35,608 nucleotides of DNA, from positions 1 through 35,608 of the forward strand of contig JAQVOH010000016.1 of the NCBI GenBank assembly GCA_028702695.1, read 5' to 3'. The position numbers were made by a program, and so were the translations under genes. The notes beneath the pieces are model-generated. The model ran no database searches, had not been told where the DNA came from, and worked only from the letters and a program-made list of their open reading frames with translations. Below are positions 6,053 through 15,482 of this stretch, piece by piece; position 1 is the first letter of the stretch; the number at the start of each line of letters is the position of its first letter. This DNA comes from Desulfotomaculaceae bacterium (GTDB lineage: Bacteria; Bacillota; Desulfotomaculia; Desulfotomaculales; Pelotomaculaceae).

Positions 6053-8473
6053 GTGCGTGTATCCTATAAATGGCTCCAGGAATTTGTAGAAATTGACATT
6101 GCTCCGCAGGAACTGGCGGACCGCTTGACCCTAGCCGGGGTCACCGTGGAAGGCGTCACAGAACTTGGCAGCGGTGTCAGCAATGTGCTGACAGGACGCA
6201 TTGAATCAATCAGCCCCCATCCCAATGCCGACAAGCTGGTTGTGACCAGTGTCAACACCGGAGGGGTGCAGAGGCAGATAGTTACCGCCGCCACCAACGT
6301 GCGGGAAGGAGACGTCATCCCGGTAGCGGTGGAAGGGGCCAGGCTGGCCAGCGGTTTGGTTATTAAAAAGGCTAAACTCAGGGGTGTTGAGTCCAGGGGC
6401 ATGATGTGTTCAGGGCAGGAACTGGGGATCGACCCGAAAACTATGGTCGCCGAACAAGCTAACGGCATCATGATTCTGCCTCCAGGCACGCCGCTTGGCA
6501 AAGAAGCGAAAGAAATACTGGGGCTGGATGACCATATCCTGGAACTTGATCTAACCCCCAACCGCGGTGACTGCTTGTCAATGATCGGTGTGGCAAGGGA
6601 GGTAGCTGCCCTGCTGGGACGACCCTTGCGTATACCGCAACCATCTTTTAAGGAACTGGCGGAAAGTATTGAGGGGCAGGCACGGGTGGATATTGACGCC
6701 ACTGATCTCTGCGGGCGGTTCTGTGCCCGGCTGATTAAAAATGTCCGGATGGGGCCATCCCCCCTGTGGATGCAACAGAGGCTGCGCAACGCCGGCATCC
6801 GGCCAATCAGCAACATCGTGGATGTAACCAATTACGTTATGCTGGAACTGGGCCAGCCTATGCACGCCTACGATTACAACCTGCTGGCGGACGGGCGCAT
6901 TATCGTGCGCCGGGCCAGGGATGAGGAGAAGATGTTGTCACTGGACGGTTGCGAGCGCAGTCTTACACCTGACATGCTGGCGATCACGGACTCTGACGGG
7001 CCGGTGGGTATCGCCGGGGTGATGGGTGGGCTGACCACAGAGGTGACTGCTAAAACTACCTCCGTATTGCTGGAGGCTGCCTTCTTTAACCCCATTAGCA
7101 TACGTAAAACCTCAAAGGTGCTGGGACTTCGCTCGGAAGCTTCACAGCGCTTCGAGAAGGGCATTGATATAGGCGGTGCAGCCAGGGCTACCAACCGGGC
7201 GGCACAGCTGATTGCTGAGATGGAGGCAGGCGATGCTGTTTCTGGCGTCATCGACGTGTTCCCTGAACCCCCGCAGGCGAAAATCGTATCCTTCAGGCCG
7301 GCCAGAGCCGCCTATATCCTTGGCGTTGAAGTGCCAAAGGAAGAGGCCGCCGAAATCCTGACCGCTCTGCAGTTCAAAGTTAGGGATTCAGGCGCTGACC
7401 TGCTGGTCACGGTGCCCACCCACCGTGTAGATGTGAGCCTGGAAGTTGATCTGATTGAGGAGATTGCCCGCATGCACGGGTTCGACCAGGTGCCGGGCAC
7501 CCTCCCCTTCGGCCAGTCCACCCAGGGTAAGCAGACCAGGGAACAGTCTCTGATCGCAGGGATCCGCAATCGCCTGGCCGGAGACGGGTTGTATGAGCTC
7601 ATGACCTATAGCTTCACCCACCCGAGGGTTTTGGATCAGATGAATCTGCCTGGCGAAAGTCCCTTACGGGAAACGGTCAAATTACAGAACCCTCTCAGCG
7701 AGGAGCATTCCGTAATGAGAACTATGATGCTCCCCGGTTTGCTGGATGCGCTGGCCAGGAACTTTAGCCGCCGTGTGCAAAATGGGGCCGTATTTGAGCT
7801 CGGGCGTGTCTTTTACCCGCAAGGAGAGGGCTCCCTGCCGGAGGAACGACAGGTTTTAGCGGCCGCCGCCATGGGCAGGACACCGGCCGGGTGGAATGCG
7901 CCGGCGTGGGAACTTGATTTTTACTACTTGAAAGGCGTCCTGGAAAACCTCTTTGACTATCTGCGCACTGAGCCGGTATCCTTCAAGCCGGAGCTTGAAA
8001 ACCCCAGTTTCCACCCGGGCAGATCCGCTTGGCTGGAAGTTGCTGGGGCCAGGTTGGGGGTACTGGGTGAGCTGCACCCTGATGTCTTGGAGCAATTTGA
8101 GCTGCCGGACCGGGTTGTAGCCTTTGAACTGGATCTGGATCGCCTGCTTGCCGTGTCCGGCCGGCCACCAGTGTACGCCACCCTGCCCAGGTTCCCGGCG
8201 GTTGAGCGGGATATAGCGGTTTTAATCAAGCAGGGGACGCCGGCCGTGCAAGTTGTGGATGCGATTCGCAGCGCCGGTGGTGACCTGCTGCGCTCGGTCT
8301 CTCTTTTTGACGTATACCGCGGTGGGCAGGTATCCCAGGGGTATCAGAGCATGGCCTTCTCCCTGAGGTTCTATGCTGAGGACCGTACCCTTACCGATAC
8401 CGAGGTTGCGGAAATAACCTCAGCAATAGCGCAAGCTCTAGCACAGCAGTTTGGGGCCGAACTCCGCGCATAA
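6053..8473 (+). CDS. pheT: Phenylalanine--tRNA ligase beta subunit
   Basis: Structural and editing subunit partnering PheS; 806 residues, normal length. Domains in order: the N-terminal MRVSYKWLQEFVEID segment, a tRNA-binding EMAP-II-like domain (about 40-150, with SPHPNADKLVV), the B3/4 editing domain (about 210-380), the B5 domain (about 405-475, with PTHRVDVSLEVDLIEEIAR), the catalytic-like core (about 480-690, with HPGRSAWLEV) and the anticodon-binding FDX-ACB domain (about 712-806, with LPRFPAVERDIAVL). GTG at 6053 follows GGGGAGG at 6035-6041. The 82-base gap after pheS contains a hairpin, CCGGC (6010-6014) with GCCGG (6023-6027), without a T run, so the two genes should be cotranscribed. 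Confidence 0.97.
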   Translation: MRVSYKWLQEFVEIDIAPQELADRLTLAGVTVEGVTELGSGVSNVLTGRIESISPHPNADKLVVTSVNTGGVQRQIVTAATNVREGDVIPVAVEGARLASGLVIKKAKLRGVESRGMMCSGQELGIDPKTMVAEQANGIMILPPGTPLGKEAKEILGLDDHILELDLTPNRGDCLSMIGVAREVAALLGRPLRIPQPSFKELAESIEGQARVDIDATDLCGRFCARLIKNVRMGPSPLWMQQRLRNAGIRPISNIVDVTNYVMLELGQPMHAYDYNLLADGRIIVRRARDEEKMLSLDGCERSLTPDMLAITDSDGPVGIAGVMGGLTTEVTAKTTSVLLEAAFFNPISIRKTSKVLGLRSEASQRFEKGIDIGGAARATNRAAQLIAEMEAGDAVSGVIDVFPEPPQAKIVSFRPARAAYILGVEVPKEEAAEILTALQFKVRDSGADLLVTVPTHRVDVSLEVDLIEEIARMHGFDQVPGTLPFGQSTQGKQTREQSLIAGIRNRLAGDGLYELMTYSFTHPRVLDQMNLPGESPLRETVKLQNPLSEEHSVMRTMMLPGLLDALARNFSRRVQNGAVFELGRVFYPQGEGSLPEERQVLAAAAMGRTPAGWNAPAWELDFYYLKGVLENLFDYLRTEPVSFKPELENPSFHPGRSAWLEVAGARLGVLGELHPDVLEQFELPDRVVAFELDLDRLLAVSGRPPVYATLPRFPAVERDIAVLIKQGTPAVQVVDAIRSAGGDLLRSVSLFDVYRGGQVSQGYQSMAFSLRFYAEDRTLTDTEVAEITSAIAQALAQQFGAELRA

Positions 8474-8480
8474 ATATGGT

Positions 8481-8519
8481 GGTGGAGATCCTGGACTTGT
8501 GAAATCCAGGATCTCCACC
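8481..8519 (+). repeat. Perfect 15-bp inverted repeat after pheT
   Basis: GGTGGAGATCCTGGA (8481-8495) and its exact complement (8505-8519) enclose a 9-base loop, 7 bases after the pheT stop. It should end or stabilise the pheST transcript, but there is no T run after it on either strand, so it is not a classical intrinsic terminator. The rest of 8520-8755 holds no gene that I can support on the + strand. Confidence 0.75.
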
Positions 8520-8755
8520 GGAAATGGGAAAATAATGGTGCTGTCCTTTTCAGCATCAGGATGGCGATCAGGAAGGGCAAGATATAATCAGACATGAAAA
8601 ACACCTCTCTTCGTTTTTGCTTACAGTAAAATTCTTTGCACGGCCTCTCAAGTTCTGCAAAAGGAATCTAGAGGAATATTATGATTAGGTGCAGGAAAAA
8701 AAGGAAATATGGCGAAATAAAACATAAATTCTAACCTGAACCTGGAGGATTTACT

Positions 8756-9031
8756 ATGGCTGAGCAGGAATCTCGGGTAGAAGTCGAGATTTTCGGTGAG
8801 TATTACACCCTTAAAGGGGACAGTTCACCGGAAGAGTTGATCATGCTGGCGCATTTCGTCAACCGCAAAATGAAGGCATTGTCAGGGCGCAATTCACGGT
8901 TGAGCAGGACCCAGACGGCTGTTCTGGCTGCCCTGAATATTGCCGAGGAATTGAAGAGACTCCAGGAAGAATATGATAATATATTGAAAATTATTGAGCC
9001 TGAGAAGGATAATAACAAGAAAAACTCATGA
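8756..9031 (+). CDS. zapA: Cell division protein ZapA
   Basis: Small cytoplasmic protein that bundles FtsZ filaments at the division ring. The 91-residue product has the ZapA layout: a short beta N-terminal part (VEVEIFGEYYTLKGDSSPEE), an LIMLAHFVNRKMKAL helix, a TAVLAALNIAEELKRLQEEY helix and a C-terminal coiled coil ending in polar residues. GGAGG at 8744-8748 is well placed for the ATG at 8756. It stands alone between the pheT hairpin and two terminators; clostridial genomes often have zapA right after pheT. Confidence 0.9.
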   Translation: MAEQESRVEVEIFGEYYTLKGDSSPEELIMLAHFVNRKMKALSGRNSRLSRTQTAVLAALNIAEELKRLQEEYDNILKIIEPEKDNNKKNS

Positions 9032-9049
9032 ATGCTTTCATGAGTTTTT
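9021..9049 (+). terminator. zapA terminator 1
   Basis: AAAACTCATGA (9021-9031) pairs with TCATGAGTTTT (9038-9048), followed by T. The left arm overlaps the last codons and the stop of zapA. Confidence 0.82.
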
Positions 9050-9078
9050 GGTTTGACGGCTATATATAAAGAGACCGC

Positions 9079-9110
9079 AAAACTCATGGGCCTCCCACAT
9101 GAGTTTTTTT
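9079..9110 (+). terminator. zapA terminator 2, near copy of the first
   Basis: AAAACTCATG (9079-9088) pairs with CATGAGTTTT (9098-9107), followed by more T. The stem repeats the AAAACTCATG arm of the terminator 58 bases upstream. Confidence 0.85.
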
Positions 9111-9169
9111 AAATACTACTTGTTTTTTCGGGGATAATTATTACAAGCGAGAAATGAGGCAGTTTTTAT

Positions 9170-10864
9170 ATGGAAAACGTTGAAGTCGCCCGAATATTTC
9201 ACGAGCTGGCCGACCTGCTGGAACTAAAAGGGGAAGAATATTTTAAAATCCGGGCCTACCGCAACGCCTCCAAAATACTGGCCGGTTTGGAAGAGCCGGT
9301 TAAAGAAGCCTGGAAGGGCGGCAGGTTGGACAAAATTCCCGGCATTGGCAAGAATATTGCCGCCAAAATTAGTGAAATAATGACAACGGGCAACCTCAAA
9401 AAATACCAGGAGCTACTGGAGGAATTTCCTCACGGCCTGCTCGAACTGATTACCTTGCCGGGCCTTGGTCCCAAAAAGGCAGGTATGCTCAAAGAGAAGT
9501 TGGGTATAACCAACCTGGAAGGGTTGGCTGCCGCTGCGCGGGAGAAGCGACTGAGGGGTCTGCCCGGACTGAGCGCCAGGACCGAAGACGAGATCCTGAG
9601 AAATATTAGACTGCGCCAAAGCTTGGCTGGCCGCGCACTCTTAGACCTTGCCAGAAACCTGGCTGCGGAACTGGCCGGCTTCCTGGAAATGCTGCCCGGT
9701 GTTGCCAGAGTGGAGGCGGGTGGCAGCCTGCGACGTTGGAAGGAAACGGTGGGAGATATTGACCTGGTAGTAGCGTCAGATAATCCTCAGGCTGTGATCG
9801 ATGCTCTGGCCGGTCACTACCGGATCAGTGAGCTTCTGGAAAAAGGATACGATGGGGCTAAGTTTCAAAGCAAGTGGGGTATTGCGGTCGAGCTGGAAAT
9901 TGTGCCGGAAGAGGTCTTTGCCCTGGCCTGGTTCAGGAATACAGGTAGCCATGCTCATTTCGAAAAGCTGCAGGGTATCTTTGAAAAGGTTGGAAAGCCA
10001 TTGGCAGCCGGACTGCCCCAGGGAGAAATGGCAGAGCGTGATATCTATACCATGCTGGAGCTTCCCTACATACCTCCTGAACTCAGAGAGGACCGCGGTG
10101 AGATTGAGGCAGCCCTGGAGAACCGCTTGCCTAACCTGGTGAAACTGGATGCAATTAAGGGAGACCTGCATGTTCACAGCACCTGGAGCGATGGTATGGC
10201 GAATATCGAGCACCTGGTCGACAGGGCTAAGGCCAAGGGCTACCAGTATATGGCGGTGACCGATCACTCCCGTTCCTTGCACATAGCCAGGGGACTTTCC
10301 CTGGAAAAGCTTAAAGAACAGCATGAAGTTATCAGGCTTCTTAATGAGGAAGAGGACGATTTCCGTATATTAACCGGGATCGAGGTCGACATTCTGCCCA
10401 AGGGAGAGTTGGACTGCCCTGATGAGCTCTTGAAAGATGTTGATGTGGTGGTTGCCTCAGTACACAGCGCCTTTAAACAGGACCGGGAAACAATGACAGC
10501 TCGGCTGATCTCCGCAATGGAGAGCAACCACGTGGATATCATCGGTCACCCAACCGGGCGCCTGCTGATCCAGCGTGAGGAATATGCCCTGGATTTGGAA
10601 AGAGTGTTGGAGGCTGCTGCCAGTTATGGTACTATATTAGAGATTAACGCATCGCCCAACAGGCTTGACCTGAGCGATGTCAATGCGCGCCGCGCCAAGG
10701 AAAAGGGTATTAAAATGGCCATCAATACTGATGCTCACGACTTAAAGAGGATGGACGAAATGTCCTATGGTGTGGCCGTTGCGCGCCGGGCCTGGTTAGA
10801 GGACGAGGACGTAGTAAATACCATGCCGACCGGAAAGCTGCTTAAATATTTACAGAGAAGATGA
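9170..10864 (+). CDS. polX: DNA polymerase X with PHP domain
   Basis: Bacterial family X DNA polymerase for gap filling in base-excision repair, with a metal-dependent 3' exonuclease in the PHP domain. The 564-residue product shows helix-hairpin-helix segments (KIPGIGKNIAAKI near residue 55 and TLPGLGPKKAG near 98). The nucleotidyltransferase signature GGSLRRWKETVGDIDLVVAS (about 183-202) carries the DxD pair. The C-terminal PHP domain begins KGDLHVHSTWSDG (about 329-341), with AVTDHSRSLH, GIEVDILPKGELD, SVHSAF and HPTGRLL as further metal-ligand segments. The next gene is a DNA glycosylase of the same repair pathway, 17 bases downstream. Confidence 0.95.
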   Translation: MENVEVARIFHELADLLELKGEEYFKIRAYRNASKILAGLEEPVKEAWKGGRLDKIPGIGKNIAAKISEIMTTGNLKKYQELLEEFPHGLLELITLPGLGPKKAGMLKEKLGITNLEGLAAAAREKRLRGLPGLSARTEDEILRNIRLRQSLAGRALLDLARNLAAELAGFLEMLPGVARVEAGGSLRRWKETVGDIDLVVASDNPQAVIDALAGHYRISELLEKGYDGAKFQSKWGIAVELEIVPEEVFALAWFRNTGSHAHFEKLQGIFEKVGKPLAAGLPQGEMAERDIYTMLELPYIPPELREDRGEIEAALENRLPNLVKLDAIKGDLHVHSTWSDGMANIEHLVDRAKAKGYQYMAVTDHSRSLHIARGLSLEKLKEQHEVIRLLNEEEDDFRILTGIEVDILPKGELDCPDELLKDVDVVVASVHSAFKQDRETMTARLISAMESNHVDIIGHPTGRLLIQREEYALDLERVLEAAASYGTILEINASPNRLDLSDVNARRAKEKGIKMAINTDAHDLKRMDEMSYGVAVARRAWLEDEDVVNTMPTGKLLKYLQRR

Positions 10865-10881
10865 TCTGCAGGTGTTAAATT

Positions 10882-11469
10882 ATGTCGGGCCTAAGGGGTG
10901 GCATCCTGCCCCGTTCTTTTTATGCCGGGGATACGGTTAACGTGGCCAGGAATCTCCTCGGAAAGATCCTGGTCCATGAGACTCCGGATGGAGTAGCAGC
11001 TGGAAAAATCGTTGAAACAGAAGCTTACATTCAGGGTGACCCAGCCTGCCACGCCTCTCGTGGCATGACCCCCCGCAACCGGGTGATGTTTGGCACGCCT
11101 GGTCATGCTTACGTTTATTTCATTTATGGGATGTACTACTGCTTTAATGCTGTAACCGCTCCGGCCGGGGTGGGCGAGGCGGTTTTAATTCGGGCACTGG
11201 AGCCTCTGCAGGGGAGCCAATTGATGCGAGCCAGACGAGGGCGGGAGCGGCTGGGAGATTTATGTAGCGGGCCGGCCAAACTTGTGCAGGCGATGGGGAT
11301 TACCCGTGAGCACAACGGGGCCGATCTCACCAACAGTCAATTATATATATGCATAGGGGAACCCGTGCCGGGTAAATTTGTGGTCACAACTCGTATAGGG
11401 ATTAAAGAAGGGGCGGAGATGCCTCTGAGATTTTACCTTGAGGGAAACCCATTTATATCAAGGAAATAA
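10882..11469 (+). CDS. 3-methyladenine DNA glycosylase (AAG/Mpg family)
   Basis: Removes alkylated purines from DNA to start base-excision repair. The 195-residue protein has the family pattern: [20 protein letters not shown] at the N terminus, [18 protein letters not shown] with the catalytic glutamate (about residues 37-39), [20 protein letters not shown] with the nucleotide-flipping tyrosines, and [14 protein letters not shown]. Length agrees with bacterial Mpg (about 190-200). GCAGGTG precedes the ATG by 7 bases. It directly follows polX, so excision and gap filling are probably co-expressed. Confidence 0.94.
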   Translation: MSGLRGGILPRSFYAGDTVNVARNLLGKILVHETPDGVAAGKIVETEAYIQGDPACHASRGMTPRNRVMFGTPGHAYVYFIYGMYYCFNAVTAPAGVGEAVLIRALEPLQGSQLMRARRGRERLGDLCSGPAKLVQAMGITREHNGADLTNSQLYICIGEPVPGKFVVTTRIGIKEGAEMPLRFYLEGNPFISRK

Positions 11470-11513
11470 ACTAAATTACTATGGAACAAATTTAGCAAGG
11501 AGGTAAATAAATT

Positions 11514-12476
11514 TTGAAGATTAGTGAGATTTACCAATTGGCAATTGAGAAGGGTATAGAGCAGGATCCTCGTTCCAGGAAAACGGTAATGAGGGTACTG
11601 GAGAAAGAACGGAAGCTCTATGATGAGCTGAAGGAAAATGAAAAAAAGGAATTTGACCAAGATAAATTGTTCAATCCTTACGGTGATACCAGGGTCCTTT
11701 ACGGGGACCCGGAGCGGGAAGTGACCAGGGTACTGTCCGGGATTGATATGGAAACGGCGGAAGTGCTCCTGGCTGACAGGCTTAACAGCAGGGGCACCAA
11801 AATTGACCTAATCATCGCCCATCACCCGGAAGGCAAGGCCATGTCGGCGCTGTACCAGGTGATGTCCCTGCAGGAGGATGTGCTGGCCAAGTTCGGTGTG
11901 CCTATTAATGTCGCCGAAGGGATCATGACCTCGCGGATTAACGAGGTGAAGCGCGGCTTGATGCCGCTAAACCACAACCGCTCGGTGGATGCCGCCAGAC
12001 TCCTGGATATCCCTCTCATGTGCATCCACACACCTGCGGACAACCATGTCAACACTTATATCCAGAATATGATGGAGCAAAGGCAGCCTGAGACACTCGA
12101 CGATGTGGTCAAAATACTCAAGGAAATACCGGAGTATGCCGAGGCCGTTCAGTACAATGCCGGACCTACCATCGTCCTGGGCAGCAAGAAAAGCCGGGCC
12201 GGTAAAATTATGGTGGATATGACCGGGGGTACCAGCGGCTCTGAGGATGCTTACGCTAAACTCGCCATAGCTGGTGTCGGTACCCTGATCGTGATGCACA
12301 TCGGTGAGAAACACCGCAAGGAAGCGGAGAAAAACCATATTAATGTTATAATTGCCGGACACATGGCCAGTGACTCACTTGGTCTAAACCTATTGCTAGA
12401 CCAACTCGCTGGGCGTGGTATTGAGATCGTGCCCTGTGCCGGGTTGTTGAGATACGAACGGAAGGAGCAGCTATAG
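11514..12476 (+). CDS. NIF3-like protein
   Basis: Function unknown. The 320-residue protein begins at TTG 11514 behind AAGGAGGT (11497-11504). From about residue 60 it carries features of the NIF3 (NGG1-interacting factor 3) fold: IDLIIAHHPEGKAM, a central CIHTPADNHVN with the His and Asp expected at a dimetal site, and VIIAGHMASDSLGLNLLLDQ near the C terminus. Related clostridial proteins are annotated NGG1p interacting factor NIF3. Unlike compact NIF3 proteins it has a charged helical N terminus (about 1-55). Its stop abuts the ATG of the next gene with no gap, so the two are translationally linked. Confidence 0.7.
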   Translation: MKISEIYQLAIEKGIEQDPRSRKTVMRVLEKERKLYDELKENEKKEFDQDKLFNPYGDTRVLYGDPEREVTRVLSGIDMETAEVLLADRLNSRGTKIDLIIAHHPEGKAMSALYQVMSLQEDVLAKFGVPINVAEGIMTSRINEVKRGLMPLNHNRSVDAARLLDIPLMCIHTPADNHVNTYIQNMMEQRQPETLDDVVKILKEIPEYAEAVQYNAGPTIVLGSKKSRAGKIMVDMTGGTSGSEDAYAKLAIAGVGTLIVMHIGEKHRKEAEKNHINVIIAGHMASDSLGLNLLLDQLAGRGIEIVPCAGLLRYERKEQL

Positions 12477-15017
12477 ATGCTACGTAAGCCGGAGCTACTT
12501 GCCCCGGCCGGTACCTGGGAGTCCCTGGTAGCTGCCGTGGAAAATGGCGCTGATGCCGTATATCTGGGTGGCACGCTGTTTAGCGCCAGGCAGTCCGCCG
12601 GAAATTTTGACCATGAGGAAATCGAGCGGGCTGTTTACTTTGCTCACGTCCGTGGGGTCAAGATTTACGTTACCGTGAACATCCTCCTGGATGAGCAGGA
12701 ACTTCCTCAGGCGGTCAAGTTCCTTCATTTCCTTCAGACCTGCGGGGTTGATGCAGCCATTGTGCAGGACCTGGGCCTGGCCGGTCTGGCCCGGCAGGTA
12801 ATTCCGGAACTTCCTGTTCACGCCAGCACTCAAATGACCATCCACAACCTGCCTGCGGCCCATCTCTTAAAGGAGCATGGGATGAACCGGGTGGTGCTGG
12901 CCAGGGAGCTTCCCCTTAATGAAATAAGTGAAATTGCCCGGCTAAGTGGTTTGGAGGTCGAGGTTTTTGTGCACGGGGCCCTCTGTGTGTGTTATTCAGG
13001 CCAGTGCCTCATGTCCAGCTTGATTGGCGGCCGCAGTGGGAATAGGGGCCGCTGCGCCCAGCCCTGCCGTCTGAAATATGCCATGGTCGACACGGCGGGA
13101 CGTCCCCTGGCTGACCCGGCTCAAATCGGACAATACTTGTTAAGTCCCCGTGACCTCAACATGAGCGGGCACTTGCCGGACCTGGTTAAGGCCGGCATTA
13201 CTGCTATAAAAATAGAAGGCCGGATGAAAAGACCGGAATATGTCGCAACAGTGGTACGGATTTACCGGGAACTGCTCGACCGGGCAGTGTCCGGCGGCGA
13301 TTTTTTCATCAGCCCGGAGGATGCCAGGCAATTGGCCCAGGTTTTCAACCGGGAATTTACCACCGGTTATTTCTACGGGCGTCCAGGACGAGAGTTGATG
13401 AGCTGGAAGCGTCCTAACAACCGTGGTGTTCGCTTAGGTAGGGTCAAAGGCTTTAACCGCAACAGCCGTCTGGCGGAGGTGGTTTTAGAAAGCTCGCTGC
13501 GGGTTGGCGATGGTATCGAAGTCTGGGTCAGCGATGGTGGAAGGGCGGTTGGGAAAGTCAGCCGTATCATGCTTGGCGGCAGGCCTGTTGAGCGCGCGCC
13601 CGGCAAAGCGGTAGTGGAACTGGACATTAATGGCCGGGTATTCCCTGGCGACCGGGTTTTTAAAACCCATGACGCCGATCTGATCGAGCAGGCTCGCGCC
13701 AGCTTTACTTCACCCAAAGAAGTTAAGAAAATCCCACTGGCGTTTACAGTTACAGCCAAGGCCGGGGAGCAACTGCGGGTACGGGTTCAGGATCCCGCAG
13801 GGTTTATCGGGGAGGCTGCTACAGCTTCTTCGGCAACTCAAGCGCTAAACCGTCCGCTGACCTTTGCCTATCTGGAAAAGCAACTGGACCGGCTGGGAAA
13901 CACACCTTTTGGGTTGGGTTCTCTGGACTGCCGGTTGGATGGAGAAGTAATGGTGCCGGTAAGTGAGCTTAATGAGGCCCGGCGGGAAGCCCTGGCTCAG
14001 TTGGAGACACGGCGGGCCGCAGGCTCCAGGGATAAGGCAGTGCCGGAAGAAGTCTTCAGCCGTCGCCTGTCGCAATCTCTGGCGAGGGATTTGGCAGCCG
14101 GCGGTGTGTCTGGAGCCCGGACTGTACTTTCCGTATCTGTTGGTGACCTGCCTTCCCTGCGCGCCGCAGTAAAGGCCGGGGCCGGGGAAGTGCACTTTGG
14201 AGGAGAACAGTTCCGTTCCAAGCCATTGCTAAGTTTGGACGATATTCGTGCAGCTAGTGAAACCTGCCGTCAGTCGGGTGTTCGGTTTATCCTTTCCTCT
14301 CCCCGCATCATGCGGGAACAAGAACTTGAGGACTTTTGCAAGCTGCTGGAAGGAGTTTTGGACAGTTGGCTGGACGGCCTGCTAACCGGAAACCTGGGGT
14401 TGATCCGTAAAGCCAGAGAAATTACCGGTGTGCCGGTTTTTGCTGATTTTCCCCTCCACATATTCAACCATGCCGCAGCCTTGTTTTTGAAAGAGGCTGG
14501 CGTGAACAGGCTGACCCTTTCCCCGGAACTCACTCTGGCACAGGTCAGGCGCCTGGTACCGCTATTGCCGGTTCCGGCTGAGGCGATTGTGCACGGCGCC
14601 CTACCTCTGATGGTGTCCGAGTACTGTGCCCCCGGCAACATCCTTGGGGATGGTGAAAAGGCTTGTGCTGGAGCCTGCCACAGCCTTACCTGCGGCTTGA
14701 AGGATCGCAAGGGAGTCATATTCCCCGTGGAGACGGACCGGCACTGCCGGATGCATATTTTCAACTCACGTGACCTCTGCGTTATTGAGGACCTTGCTGC
14801 CCTCAAGGGTACAGGTGTGTCTGTGCTGAGGATTGAGGCCGGCCGAGAGGGGCCCGATTACGTACGGGATGTGGTGAAGTCATACCATACCGTGCTCGAG
14901 CTGCCCGCCTCACAAAAAGAGGAAGAAACAGCCCGCTTAAAGGACTTAATGCTCAAGTACAGTCCTGCCGGTTTTACCAAGGGCCATTATTACCGGGGTA
15001 TAACTTCCACATCTTGA
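12477..15017 (+). CDS. U32 peptidase-family protein, long form
   Basis: Member of the U32 (collagenase-like) family; several members are now known to be RNA hydroxylation factors with iron-sulfur clusters (E. coli RlhA, TrhP), so the peptidase name may mislead. In this 846-residue protein the U32 domain is N-terminal (PELLAPAGTWESLVAAVENG at 5-24). A cysteine set lies at about 169-196 (HGALCVCYSGQC, then RCAQPC). A DUF3656-like middle follows (about 370-510). A second U32-like half runs from about 545, with HGALPLMVSEYC near 706 and CAGACHSLTC, DRHC and DLC after it. The two-half layout resembles RlhA. It is fused edge to edge with the NIF3-like gene. Confidence 0.87.
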   Translation: MLRKPELLAPAGTWESLVAAVENGADAVYLGGTLFSARQSAGNFDHEEIERAVYFAHVRGVKIYVTVNILLDEQELPQAVKFLHFLQTCGVDAAIVQDLGLAGLARQVIPELPVHASTQMTIHNLPAAHLLKEHGMNRVVLARELPLNEISEIARLSGLEVEVFVHGALCVCYSGQCLMSSLIGGRSGNRGRCAQPCRLKYAMVDTAGRPLADPAQIGQYLLSPRDLNMSGHLPDLVKAGITAIKIEGRMKRPEYVATVVRIYRELLDRAVSGGDFFISPEDARQLAQVFNREFTTGYFYGRPGRELMSWKRPNNRGVRLGRVKGFNRNSRLAEVVLESSLRVGDGIEVWVSDGGRAVGKVSRIMLGGRPVERAPGKAVVELDINGRVFPGDRVFKTHDADLIEQARASFTSPKEVKKIPLAFTVTAKAGEQLRVRVQDPAGFIGEAATASSATQALNRPLTFAYLEKQLDRLGNTPFGLGSLDCRLDGEVMVPVSELNEARREALAQLETRRAAGSRDKAVPEEVFSRRLSQSLARDLAAGGVSGARTVLSVSVGDLPSLRAAVKAGAGEVHFGGEQFRSKPLLSLDDIRAASETCRQSGVRFILSSPRIMREQELEDFCKLLEGVLDSWLDGLLTGNLGLIRKAREITGVPVFADFPLHIFNHAAALFLKEAGVNRLTLSPELTLAQVRRLVPLLPVPAEAIVHGALPLMVSEYCAPGNILGDGEKACAGACHSLTCGLKDRKGVIFPVETDRHCRMHIFNSRDLCVIEDLAALKGTGVSVLRIEAGREGPDYVRDVVKSYHTVLELPASQKEEETARLKDLMLKYSPAGFTKGHYYRGITSTS

Positions 15018-15095
15018 GGCATGGTCAACTTATCTAAATCAGTTTCCAACTGGAATGTCTGGTCGATGTTACACTACCATTATGGGAGGGTTATC

Positions 15096-15473
15096 GTGGA
15101 CAAGGCTAAAGCAAAATCATTGATCATGGAGTTTATCAAAGAAATCCCCAGTTTTGTCAAGCTGATGTACCGCCTGGTTAAAGATCCACGTGTTTCAACT
15201 GCAGACAAGGCCATCCTGGGGGTTGCTATTGCCTATATCTTTTCCCCGTTGGACATAATTCCCGATTTTATCCCGTTTTTAGGGCAGATCGACGACGCTT
15301 ACATCGTGGCCATTGCTCTGCAGAGACTGCTCAACTCCGCGGGTGAGGACATCATCAAGGAACACTGGGAGGGCAGTATGGGGGTCATTGACTCCTTTCA
15401 GAAAGTAGTTGATTCTGCTTTATTCTTCTTACCACAGGACGTGGTGGAAAAGCTTACAAAAAAAATTAATTAA
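15096..15473 (+). CDS. DUF1232 (YkvA-family) protein
   Basis: Small protein with one or two membrane segments and no known function. The DUF1232 signature SPLDIIPDFIPFLGQIDD is in the middle, preceded by KAILGVAIAYIF, which could span the membrane. From GTG 15096 it has 125 residues; this start is favoured because GGGAGGG (15084-15090) lies 5 bases upstream. The frame is open back to an ATG at 15021, which would add 25 residues but has only a weak GAGG site. It lies between the U32 gene and mutS2 with short gaps, suggesting a shared transcript. Confidence 0.8.
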   Translation: MDKAKAKSLIMEFIKEIPSFVKLMYRLVKDPRVSTADKAILGVAIAYIFSPLDIIPDFIPFLGQIDDAYIVAIALQRLLNSAGEDIIKEHWEGSMGVIDSFQKVVDSALFFLPQDVVEKLTKKIN

Positions 15474-15482
15474 GGTATGCAT

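Noticed and set aside
6064-6831. 255-residue minus-strand frame inside pheT
   Set aside because: It is serine- and proline-rich shadow sequence opposite the tRNA-binding and editing domains of pheT.
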